From: Streptomyces sp. NBC_01217
Lineage (GTDB): Bacteria > Actinomycetota > Actinomycetes > Streptomycetales > Streptomycetaceae
Assembly: GCF_035994185.1 (NCBI RefSeq)
Contig: NZ_CP108538.1
Coordinates: forward strand, 2,356,001-2,420,000
Reading direction: 5' to 3'
Length of the DNA: 64,000 nt
A model generated the notes under the pieces. That model was not told where the DNA came from. It made no database searches and saw nothing but the letters and a program-made list of their open reading frames with translations. This document shows, in pieces, positions 57,088-64,000 of this stretch. A program made the position numbers and the translations under genes. Numbering within the stretch: position 1 is the stretch's first letter; every line of letters starts with the position of its first letter.

Positions 57088-59146
57088 GCTGAAGCGTTTC
57101 GGCAGGGGGAAGCTGCCGGTCGCCGCACTCATCGCGCTCCTGCTACTGCCACTGCTCTACGGCGCCCTGTACCTGTGCTCCTTCTGGGACCCGTACAGCC
57201 GCCTCGACAGGATCCCGGTCGCGCTGGTCAACAACGACAGGGGCGCCACCGCCGACGGAAGGCACCTCGCGGCCGGTGACGAGATCACCGGCAAGCTCCT
57301 CGACTCCAAGACCTTCCAGTGGCACGAGGTGAGTTCCGCCGAGGCACACAAGGGCGTCGAGGACGGTACGTACTACCTCTCGCTCACCATGCCGTCGGAC
57401 TTCAGCAGGCGGATCGCGTCCAGTTCGGGTGACTCCCCCGAGACCGGTGCGCTCCAGGTGCGGACCAACGACGCCAACAACTACATCGTCGGGCAGATCT
57501 CCCGGACGGTGTTCTCCGAGGTGCGCACCGCCGCGTCGACCAACGCCTCGCGCGGCTTCCTCGACCGGATCTTCATCAGCTTCTCCGACCTCCACGACGC
57601 CACGGCGAAGGCCGCCAAGGGCGCCGACGACCTCAAGGGCGGCATCGGCAAGGCGAAGAAGGGATCGCAGGATCTGGCGGACGGGCTGAAGGACGCCAAG
57701 GCCGGCAGCTCCAGCCTGGCCGGGGGGATCGTCAGGCTGAACAAGGGCGCGGGCGACCTCGAATCCGGCTCCCGGCAGGTCGCCGACGGCACCCAGCTGC
57801 TCGCCGACAAGGTCAACGGGGTGGCGGCCGACATCCGCCCGTTCCTGAAGGACAACGGCAAGTCCATCGGCGACACCGCCCGGCTGGTCGCCGACACCTC
57901 GCAGACCGTACGGGACAACCTCGACCTGCTGGTGGAGGCGGCGCCCACCGCGGCCACCGCCGCCCACACGGCCTCCGACGACCTGGCCGAGGTCTACCGC
58001 ACCCGTTGCACGCAAGCGCTGCTCGCCGACCCGTCCGTCTGCCCGCCGCTGAAGCGCGCGAAGACCGCGGCGGCCGATGTCGCTAAGGTCGCCGACGATG
58101 TGAACGTGCTGGTCACGAACCAGAACGGCGATCTGAAGAAGCTGCGCGCCCAGCTGACCACGCTGCAACGGCAGGCCGATGCCCTGGCCAAGAGCGCGCC
58201 GCGCCTGGACGAGGACCTGAAGTCCGCCGTGAAGAAGGTCAACGCGCTCAACACCGGCGCCCACAAGGTCGCCAAGGGCGCGGACGAACTGCACACCGGC
58301 CTGGCCACGGCCAGGACCGGCTCCGCCGACCTGGACACCGGGGTGAGCGATCTCAAGAAGGGCGCGCTCGACCTGGACGGCGGGCTGATCCGGCTCGGCG
58401 ACGGCTCGGCCACCCTCGCCGAGGGACTGGACGACGGCGCCGGCAGGATCCCCGACTACGACAAGAAGGACCGCGACGCGCGTACGGAAGTCATGGCCGA
58501 CCCCGTGCAGCTGGCCTCCAAGCCGCTGCACGCGGCCCCCAACTACGGCACCGGCTTCGCCCCTTACTTCATTCCGCTCTCCCTCTGGGTCGGCGCGATG
58601 GTGGCGTACATGCTGATCCAGCCGCTCAACCGGCGCGCGCTCGCCGCCGGGGCCTGCGCCTGGCGGATCGCCTTCGCGGGCTGGCTTCCGGTGGCCGCGA
58701 TCGGTCTGCTGCAGGTGGCCGCCCTGATGTCCGTACTGCACTGGGGGCTCGGTCTGCAGATGACACGCGCCGCCGGGACGATCGGCTTCCTGGCGCTGGT
58801 GACCTGCTGCTTCGCGGCGATCGTGCAGTGGCTCAACGCCCGGTTCGGAGCCGCGGGACGGATTCTCGTGCTGGCGGTGCTGATGCTCCAGCTGACCTCG
58901 GCCGGGGGGACGTATCCCGTCCAGACCAGCCCTGGGTTTTTCAACGCGATCCACCCCTACCTGCCGATGAGTTACATCGTCGACGGGCTGCGCCGGCTGA
59001 TCACGGGCGGCGAGCTCGGCCCGGTCTGGCAGGGCTGTGCGGTGCTGCTGGCCTTCACCGCGGGGGCGCTCGCCCTGACCGCGCTCGCCGCGCGCCGCAA
59101 GCAGGTGTGGACCCTGGACCGGCTGCACCCGGAGCTGAGCCTGTGA
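57059..59146 (+). CDS. YhgE/Pip-type membrane protein
   Basis: Protein of 695 residues: one N-terminal membrane helix (about 20-42), an extracytoplasmic region with the family opening SRLDRIPVALVNNDRGATADG, a long stretch of coiled-coil repeats (GADDLKGGIGKAKKGSQDLADGLKDA and similar, about 185-460) and five C-terminal membrane helices. Relatives include the phage infection protein Pip and the ESX-associated EsaA, and the C-terminal part resembles ABC-2 permeases. Surface transport or anchoring is plausible. The ATG lies in the ABC-like gene with GAGGAGG upstream. Confidence 0.9.
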   Translation: MRSPRLAALELKRFGRGKLPVAALIALLLLPLLYGALYLCSFWDPYSRLDRIPVALVNNDRGATADGRHLAAGDEITGKLLDSKTFQWHEVSSAEAHKGVEDGTYYLSLTMPSDFSRRIASSSGDSPETGALQVRTNDANNYIVGQISRTVFSEVRTAASTNASRGFLDRIFISFSDLHDATAKAAKGADDLKGGIGKAKKGSQDLADGLKDAKAGSSSLAGGIVRLNKGAGDLESGSRQVADGTQLLADKVNGVAADIRPFLKDNGKSIGDTARLVADTSQTVRDNLDLLVEAAPTAATAAHTASDDLAEVYRTRCTQALLADPSVCPPLKRAKTAAADVAKVADDVNVLVTNQNGDLKKLRAQLTTLQRQADALAKSAPRLDEDLKSAVKKVNALNTGAHKVAKGADELHTGLATARTGSADLDTGVSDLKKGALDLDGGLIRLGDGSATLAEGLDDGAGRIPDYDKKDRDARTEVMADPVQLASKPLHAAPNYGTGFAPYFIPLSLWVGAMVAYMLIQPLNRRALAAGACAWRIAFAGWLPVAAIGLLQVAALMSVLHWGLGLQMTRAAGTIGFLALVTCCFAAIVQWLNARFGAAGRILVLAVLMLQLTSAGGTYPVQTSPGFFNAIHPYLPMSYIVDGLRRLITGGELGPVWQGCAVLLAFTAGALALTALAARRKQVWTLDRLHPELSL

Positions 59147-59787
59147 GCGCGCCGGAACCTGTGAGAATCGGGGGCATGGAAAGCAGCAGCACCACGCGCC
59201 GCCAGGCCACCCGGCAGAAGCTCTACGAGGCGGCCGTGACTCTCATCGCCGAGAAGGGCTTCTCGGCGACCACGGTGGACGAGATCGCCGAGCGCGCCGG
59301 GGTCGCCAAGGGCACGGTCTACTACAACTTCAAGAGCAAGACCGAGCTCTTCGAGGAGCTGCTGCGCCACGGCGTCGGACTCCTCACGGCATCGCTGCGC
59401 TCCGCGGCCGAGGAGACCGAGCAGCGCGGCGGCACCCGGGTCGAGGCCCTGGACGCGATGATCAGGGCCGGTCTGGTCTTCATCGACCGCTATCCGTCCT
59501 TCACCCAGCTGTACGTCGCGGAGCTGTGGCGCACCAACCGGGCCTGGCAGTCGACCCTCCTGGTGGTGCGTCAGGAGGCCGTCGCCGTGGTCGAGGAGGT
59601 GCTGCGCGAGGCAGTGAAGGGCGGTGAGCTCAGCGAGGAGATCGACATCCAGCTGACGGCCGCCGCCCTGGTCGGCATGGTGCTGGTGGCGGCCCTGGAC
59701 TGGCAGGCGTTCCAGCCCGAGCGGTCGATCGACGATGTGCACTCGGCGCTGTCGCTGCTGCTGCACGGGCGGGTCAGCGGGCGCTGA
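59143..59787 (+). CDS. TetR-family transcriptional regulator
   Basis: Repressor of 214 residues. The helix-turn-helix lies in RQKLYEAAVTLIAEKGFSATTVDEIAERAGVAKGTVYYNFKSKTELFEELL (about 23-73), and the rest is a ligand/dimer domain ending DVHSALSLLLHGR. GTG 59143 overlaps the YhgE stop (GTGA) and has GGAG 8 nt upstream; ATG 59176 is a shorter alternative, 203 residues. As the last gene of the operon it most likely binds the 28-bp palindrome at 56245 and shuts off its own operon. The ligand is unknown. Confidence 0.93.
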   Translation: MSAPEPVRIGGMESSSTTRRQATRQKLYEAAVTLIAEKGFSATTVDEIAERAGVAKGTVYYNFKSKTELFEELLRHGVGLLTASLRSAAEETEQRGGTRVEALDAMIRAGLVFIDRYPSFTQLYVAELWRTNRAWQSTLLVVRQEAVAVVEEVLREAVKGGELSEEIDIQLTAAALVGMVLVAALDWQAFQPERSIDDVHSALSLLLHGRVSGR

Positions 59788-59829
59788 CCACCCGGCCCGT
59801 ACGGCGGGCGGGGCGCGCGGACGTACAAA

Positions 59830-59881
59830 GACGCCGGTCCGGCGAGGCTCGATCCCCCCGAGCCTGCGCCGGACCGGCGTC
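59830..59881 (+). terminator. Terminator after the TetR gene
   Basis: Long two-part hairpin: outer GACGCCGGTCCGGCG with its complement and inner GGCTCG/CGAGCC around an ATCCCCC loop. No other feature is seen in the 376-nt gap except the repeat at 60090 and the promoter elements before 60164. Confidence 0.8.
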
Positions 59882-60089
59882 CGCTGTGCTGCCGCAGAGC
59901 CGTTCCCCCGCGACCCCCGTTTTCCCCCGTGGTCCTCGGGCTCTCCGTGCTGCACCCCCGTTCCGGAAGGAGTGCGGCGCCCGTTCCGCCGCCCCGTGTC
60001 GGCGGTGCCGGTGCCGCGCCCCTCTCCGTGGGTTCCACTCTCCCGTCCGCACAGGTGGGAGCCCATCCGCGCACCTACTCATCTCGTGG

Positions 60090-60109
60090 CCTGAGTACGG
60101 ATACTCAGG
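60090..60109. promoter_or_regulatory. Inverted repeat upstream of the DUF4126 gene
   Basis: CCTGAGTA and TACTCAGG form a perfect 8-bp inverted repeat with a 4-nt centre, about 42 nt upstream of a -10-like TACGAT (60151-60156). The position fits an operator or activator site. Confidence 0.45.
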
Positions 60110-60163
60110 GCTGCGCACCGGACACCGCTCCGGACCGTTCGCCGTCTGGTTACGATCGCGTCC

Positions 60164-60781
60164 GTGTCCGTACTCCCCCTGGTGTTCACGAGCGGCTGGG
60201 CGAGCGGGATCAACGCCTACGCGGTGGTCCTGCTCCTCGGTGTCTTCGGCGCGACCGGTGTCACCGACGAGGTGCCCGCGTCACTGCAGCGCACCGATGT
60301 CCTCGTCGTGGCCGGTGTGCTCTTCCTGTGCGAGATGGTGGCGGACAAGATCCCGTACGTGGACTCGGTCTGGGACTCGGTGCACACCGTCATCAGGCCG
60401 GTCGCCGGGGCCGTCGTGGCGGCGCTGCTGGCCGGTGAGAGCGGTTCGCTGCCGGAGCTCGCGGCCGGGGCCGTCGGTGGTTCCACCGCGCTGATGAGCC
60501 ATCTGGTGAAGGCCGGGACCAGGATGGCGGTCAACACCTCCCCCGAGCCGTTCAGCAACATCGCGGTGAGCACGGCCGAGGACCTGGGCGTCGCGGGGGT
60601 CGTCACGTTCGCGATATTCCATCCGCTGGCGGCCGCGGTCATCGCCGCGGCACTGCTGCTGCTCGGCATGGTGATACTGGTCTTCCTGGCCTCCCGGATC
60701 CGCAGGTACCTGCGGCGCAGGGCCCAGCGCCGCGAGGAGAAACGCCTGGCGGGGACGGGTTCGCACTGGCCACTGGAGTGA
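60164..60781 (+). CDS. DUF4126 membrane protein
   Basis: Protein of 205 residues with five or so hydrophobic helices. The opening LPLVFTSGWASGINAYAVVLLLGVFG and the middle CEMVADKIPYVDSVWDSVHTVIRPVAGAVVAALLA with GGSTALMSHLVKAGTR are typical of DUF4126, for which no function is known. A basic tail (RRRAQRREEKR) ends it. The GTG has no Shine-Dalgarno; TACGAT lies 7 nt upstream, so the mRNA is probably leaderless. Next gene starts 30 nt later on the same strand. Confidence 0.9.
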   Translation: MSVLPLVFTSGWASGINAYAVVLLLGVFGATGVTDEVPASLQRTDVLVVAGVLFLCEMVADKIPYVDSVWDSVHTVIRPVAGAVVAALLAGESGSLPELAAGAVGGSTALMSHLVKAGTRMAVNTSPEPFSNIAVSTAEDLGVAGVVTFAIFHPLAAAVIAAALLLLGMVILVFLASRIRRYLRRRAQRREEKRLAGTGSHWPLE

Positions 60782-60811
60782 GTGTCACAGGCGGCCGTTA
60801 AGGTCGCTGAC

Positions 60812-62335
60812 ATGGTACGGATTGCGGTGATCGGCGCCGGGATGGGCGCGATGGCGGCGGCCGCCCGGCTCGCCGTGGCAGGCCACCGGGTGACGGTGTA
60901 CGAGCGATCGGAGACCTTCGGCGGCTCGGTCGGCCGGTATACCCATGAGGGCTTCGCCTTCGACACCGGTCCCACGCTGCTGCATCTGCCCGCGGTCTAC
61001 CGCGACCTGTTCGTGAAGACGGGCAAGGAGCCGCTGGAGAGTTGCGTCAGCATGACCCAGGTCGATCCGGCGAGCCGCCACCTCTTCGCGGACGGCACGG
61101 CGGTCTCGCTGCCGAATGCCTCACGGGCCGGGGTGGTCGCCGCTCTGGACGCGGCGCTCGGGGGCGGCGCGGGCGCGGCCTGGGGCGAGTTCCTCGACCG
61201 GGCGCGTGATGCCTGGGACCGCTCGCGGCGGCCGTTGCTGGAGGAGCCGTTGCGCTCCAGCCGGCAGGTGCTCGGCCGTGATCCGTATCCGGCGCTCCGG
61301 CAGCGCCGGCTGCTGCGCCCGGCCCGTCGGGCGGGCACGGTGACGGAGGTCGGCGCGTGGGAGCTGCCGGACCCCCGGCTGGCCGCCCTGCTCGACGGAT
61401 ACGCCCTGTCGTACGGGCTCGACCCGCTGCGCACGCCTGCGGCGGCCGCCCTGCTGCCGTACATGGAGGAGACCTTCGGCAGTTGGTACGTCTCCGGCGG
61501 GATCCGGGCCCTGGCGCAGGCGGTGTACGAGCGGTGCCTGGCCAGGAAGGTGGAGTTCGTCTTCGGCTGCGAGGTGGCCCGGGTCGTCGAGAAGGACGGT
61601 CGGGCGGCGGGCGTCGAACTGCTGGACGGGACGGTCGCCGAGGCCGGTCATGTGGTGCTGGGGGCACGTCCGCATCCAGGCCTGGTGCCCGGTCAAGAGC
61701 TGTGGCGGGAGGGCTATGTCGCGGTGCAGCCACGGCCGGGACAGGGGCAGGAGTCGGTGCCGGGCCGGTTCGTCGTCCTGCTGTCGCTGCGCGGCGCCCG
61801 GCCCGCGGATGCCGTGCACCGCACCGTGGTGCACCCGGCGGACGGCGGGGCGGAGCGCGAGGCGGTGTTCGGCGGGAGCGTCGCCCGGCGTCCCACGGTG
61901 ACGGTGCTGCGCCCGGACGACCCGTCGACCCGCCCCGACGACGCCCACGAGGCGGTGACGCTGATGGCGACGGTCGCCCCGCACGGAGCGGTGGACTGGA
62001 CGGACACCGCGTTGCGCGAGCGCTGTGCCGACGCGCTGATCGAGGCGGCCGGTGCGGCCGTGCCCGGCATACGGGAGCGGCTGCTCCACGCCGAGGTGCG
62101 GACCCCTGCCGAGACGGAGGCCGAAACCGGCGCCGAGGGCGGCTCGGTGCCCGCGCCCGCACTGGCCGGGGCGGGGGGCGCGTATCTGCATCCGGGCAAT
62201 CTCACCCGGCTGCCGGGGCTCTACGCCGCGGGCGGCTGGTCGCACCCGGGCGGCGGGCTCGCCCACGCGGGGATGTCCGGGGCGCTGGTCGCCGGACTGA
62301 TCGTGGAGGGGGACGGGTTCCGCGGCTCCCAGTGA
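60812..62335 (+). CDS. Phytoene-desaturase-like FAD oxidoreductase
   Basis: Flavoprotein of 507 residues of the CrtI/amine-oxidase type. The dinucleotide-binding fold is RIAVIGAGMGAMAAAARLAVAGHRVTVYERSETFGG (3-38), HEGFAFDTGPTLLHLP follows, and the closing segment YAAGGWSHPGGGLAHAGMSGALVA resembles the family C-terminal FAD motif. No other carotenoid gene (crtB, crtE) is nearby, so the substrate is unknown; it could be a desaturase or an unrelated oxidase. TAAGGT lies 7 nt before the ATG, consistent with a leaderless start. Monocistronic or with DUF4126. Confidence 0.88.
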   Translation: MVRIAVIGAGMGAMAAAARLAVAGHRVTVYERSETFGGSVGRYTHEGFAFDTGPTLLHLPAVYRDLFVKTGKEPLESCVSMTQVDPASRHLFADGTAVSLPNASRAGVVAALDAALGGGAGAAWGEFLDRARDAWDRSRRPLLEEPLRSSRQVLGRDPYPALRQRRLLRPARRAGTVTEVGAWELPDPRLAALLDGYALSYGLDPLRTPAAAALLPYMEETFGSWYVSGGIRALAQAVYERCLARKVEFVFGCEVARVVEKDGRAAGVELLDGTVAEAGHVVLGARPHPGLVPGQELWREGYVAVQPRPGQGQESVPGRFVVLLSLRGARPADAVHRTVVHPADGGAEREAVFGGSVARRPTVTVLRPDDPSTRPDDAHEAVTLMATVAPHGAVDWTDTALRERCADALIEAAGAAVPGIRERLLHAEVRTPAETEAETGAEGGSVPAPALAGAGGAYLHPGNLTRLPGLYAAGGWSHPGGGLAHAGMSGALVAGLIVEGDGFRGSQ

Positions 62336-62381
62336 GCCGGATGCCACCGCCGGGCCGCGCCACCGGGGCGCCGGGCCGCCG

Positions 62382-63356
62382 TCAGTAGCGGTACTGCTGC
62401 TCGTTGTAGCCGGGGTCGTAGCCGTTCGGGTACGGGGCAGGCTGTGCGGGCTGCTCCGGAGGCGCCGGTGGGTACTGCTCGCCCTCACGCTGCTGCGGCA
62501 CCCACACACCGCCTGGCGGGGTCTCGGGGGCGTACTGCTGGGCATAGGGGTCGGCGGCGTACTGCTGCTGACCGCCGTAGCTGTCGTAGCCGTCGCCATA
62601 GCTGTCGTACGCGGCGTACTGCTGCTGGCCGCCGGTGGTGCCGGTTCCGATGTACGGGTCGGAGTACGCGGCGTACTGCTGCTGGCCCGTGCCGTAGTCG
62701 TACTGCCCGGCGAGGGGGTCCTGACCGGAGAAGGAATCCTGGCCGGAGAAAGAGTCCTGGCCGCCGTAGGAGCCCTGGGCGGCGTAAGGGTCCGGGGCCT
62801 GCGCCGCGTACCCGGAGTCATCGGCGTAGGGGTCGTACGCGGCGTACTGCGGCTGCTGCTCGGCCTGCCGGCCCTGGTTCTGGTCCTGCTGCGGGGACTG
62901 GTGGTCGCTGTAGATGCCGTACTGCCCGGTGTCGTCCGGCAGCGGCTCGGGCTCGTAGACCGCGGCCCGCGGTGCCGTGGCCTGCGGCCGCTGCGGGAGC
63001 GGCTCGTCGTACGTCGTCTCCGTCTCCAGGTCCGACACCTCAAGCGTGGGCTCGCGGCTGTCCCGGCCGTTCCCGCCCCGGCGGCGACGACTCTCGCCGG
63101 GGCTGCCCCCTATCGCCCAGCCGGTGGAGAAGCCGCGCCGGAAGGACAGCGTGACGTAGGTCTGACCGATCGCGAACGCGATCGTGCCGACGGCGATGAC
63201 GAAAACGGACGGCATCAGTACACCGACGACCACACAGCCGAAGCCCGCGAAGGCGAGCAGACGCCAGCGAAGGCGCGCCTTGTACTGCAGGAGCACCTCG
63301 CCGAGCAGCCACAGCGCGACGATTCCGAACGCGATGTAGAGGACCGTCCAGCCCAT
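62382..63356 (-). CDS. Membrane protein with long Tyr/Gln-rich low-complexity tail
   Basis: Protein of 324 residues. Two or three hydrophobic helices occupy residues 1-72 (MGWTVLYIAFGIVALWLLGEVLL and onward), followed by an acidic linker. About 180 residues of low-complexity sequence follow: QQQYAAY-type units (four or more), GQDSFSGQDSFSGQD, YDSYGDGYDSYGG, and a Pro/Gln tail ending EQQYRY. It resembles prion-like or phase-separating tails. No enzyme motif. The ATG has AGGAGGGGG upstream. Between the flavoprotein and metF; function unknown. Confidence 0.85.
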   Translation of the reverse strand: MGWTVLYIAFGIVALWLLGEVLLQYKARLRWRLLAFAGFGCVVVGVLMPSVFVIAVGTIAFAIGQTYVTLSFRRGFSTGWAIGGSPGESRRRRGGNGRDSREPTLEVSDLETETTYDEPLPQRPQATAPRAAVYEPEPLPDDTGQYGIYSDHQSPQQDQNQGRQAEQQPQYAAYDPYADDSGYAAQAPDPYAAQGSYGGQDSFSGQDSFSGQDPLAGQYDYGTGQQQYAAYSDPYIGTGTTGGQQQYAAYDSYGDGYDSYGGQQQYAADPYAQQYAPETPPGGVWVPQQREGEQYPPAPPEQPAQPAPYPNGYDPGYNEQQYRY

Positions 63357-63406
63357 GCCCGCCCCCTCCTACGGCCACCGCCCCGGGTCGTGGCGGGTAC
63401 GGCCGG

Positions 63407-64000
63407 TCACGACTGCTTGTGCAGTCCGAGATTCTCGTAGATTTCGAGCGTCGCCGTCGAGTTGTTGAGCGTGATGAAGTGCAGTCCGGGCACACCCTCG
63501 GAGCGCAGCCTCGCGCAGAACTGCGTTGCGAAGTCGATGCCAATGGAGCGTACAGCGGCGGGATCGTCCTTGGCGGCGAGGATGCGTTCTTTCAGTGCGG
63601 AAGGGAAAGACGCGTTGCTGAGCTGCGCAAACCGGTCCAACTGCTTGACGCTGGTCAGCGGCATGACCTCGGGAATGATCGGGGTTTCGCAACCCGCAGC
63701 GACCACACGGTCACGCATCCGCAAATAGTCCTCCGGATTGAAGAACATCTGGGTGATCGCATAGTCGGCACCGGCGCGGCACTTGTCCACGAAATGCCGG
63801 ATGTCGGTGTCCCAGTCGGTCGAGCGCGGGTGCATCTCGGGAAATGCGGCGACGCCGACACAGAAATCGCCGGATTCCTTGATGAGCCGGACGAGATCGG
63901 CCGCGTACCGCACGCCCTGCGGGTGCTCGACCCACGCGCCCATCGGGTCGCCCGGCGGGTCTCCGCGCACGGCGAGGATGTTCCGGATCCCGGCGTCGGC
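63407..64000 (-). CDS. metF: 5,10-methylenetetrahydrofolate reductase, C-terminal part (cut by window edge)
   Basis: FAD-dependent enzyme that makes 5-methyl-THF for methionine synthesis. The 197 residues in the window carry [13 protein letters not shown] (folate/FAD loop), [65 protein letters not shown] and the C-terminal [23 protein letters not shown]. These are diagnostic for MetF. The N-terminus lies beyond position 64000. The stop is 51 nt downstream of the start side of the Tyr/Gln-rich gene, on the same strand. Confidence 0.96.
   Translation of the reverse strand, partial: ADAGIRNILAVRGDPPGDPMGAWVEHPQGVRYAADLVRLIKESGDFCVGVAAFPEMHPRSTDWDTDIRHFVDKCRAGADYAITQMFFNPEDYLRMRDRVVAAGCETPIIPEVMPLTSVKQLDRFAQLSNASFPSALKERILAAKDDPAAVRSIGIDFATQFCARLRSEGVPGLHFITLNNSTATLEIYENLGLHKQS

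Noticed and set aside
60812..62335. Carotenoid biosynthesis cluster
   Set aside because: Only one desaturase-like gene is present; no crtE, crtB or crtY homologue lies nearby.

Overview
The window is high-GC chromosomal DNA from a Streptomyces or very close relative. The evidence is codon use, frequent GTG starts, and gene order: hisC-hisD, dnaE, lspA, ileS, then divIVA-ylmG-sepF-yggS-pgeF-ftsZ-ftsQ-murG-ftsW-murD-mraY-murF-murE-ftsI-ftsL-rsmH, and finally metF. This is the layout I know from Streptomyces chromosomes. Nothing points to a prophage, insertion sequence, CRISPR array, tRNA or rRNA; this is core chromosome.

Layout. 1-1731: start of a histidine operon (hisD-hisC, minus). 1870-6049: a beta-helical membrane protein, a helical-repeat protein, a LON-domain protein and a YbaK-type deacylase (plus). 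6183-10274: a DUF2567 membrane protein, an ABC-2 exporter pair and an NYN-domain protein (minus). 10508-14321: a 58-residue hydrophilic protein facing dnaE. 14490-20518: DUF2252 protein, membrane protein, DsbA-like thioredoxin, PhoD phosphatase and a secreted M43 metalloprotease (plus). 20570-25800: hydrolase, Na+/H+ antiporter, GNAT, RluD, LspA and a DksA/TraR-type protein with a histone-like Lys/Ala tail (minus). 26068-29491: a T-box leader and ileS (plus).

29685-47688 is one long minus-strand division and cell-wall (dcw) cluster. rsmH, ftsL, ftsI, murE, murF, mraY, murD, ftsW, murG, ftsQ and ftsZ are read in that order, followed by the ylm genes (pgeF, yggS, sepF, ylmG) and divIVA. Together they make lipid II, cross-link peptidoglycan at the septum, assemble the Z-ring (FtsZ with its membrane anchor SepF) and direct polar growth (DivIVA). 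Many junctions overlap by 4 nt (ATGA or GTGA), so translation is probably coupled. mraZ is not present at the head of the cluster.

48069-64000: a beta-carbonic anhydrase; a MoxR AAA ATPase, DUF58 and transglutaminase operon; DUF3040, methyltransferase and HEPN genes (minus); a degenerate ABC-ATPase, YhgE/Pip-like membrane protein and TetR operon preceded by a perfect 28-bp palindrome; DUF4126; a phytoene-desaturase-like flavoprotein; a Tyr/Gln-rich membrane protein; and the C-terminal part of metF.

The most interesting items are these. The type 2 isoleucyl-tRNA synthetase has a swapped active-site signature (GAHH for HxGH) and sits under a translational T-box. The ABC-like protein lacks the normal catalytic motifs but keeps its membrane partner and regulator. 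Tiny relay reading frames bridge three gene junctions through 4-nt overlaps at both ends. One membrane protein has a prion-like Tyr/Gln tail. Hairpins and inverted repeats lie in front of ftsZ and ftsQ. I found no clearly new multi-gene system; the candidates above are specific and testable.
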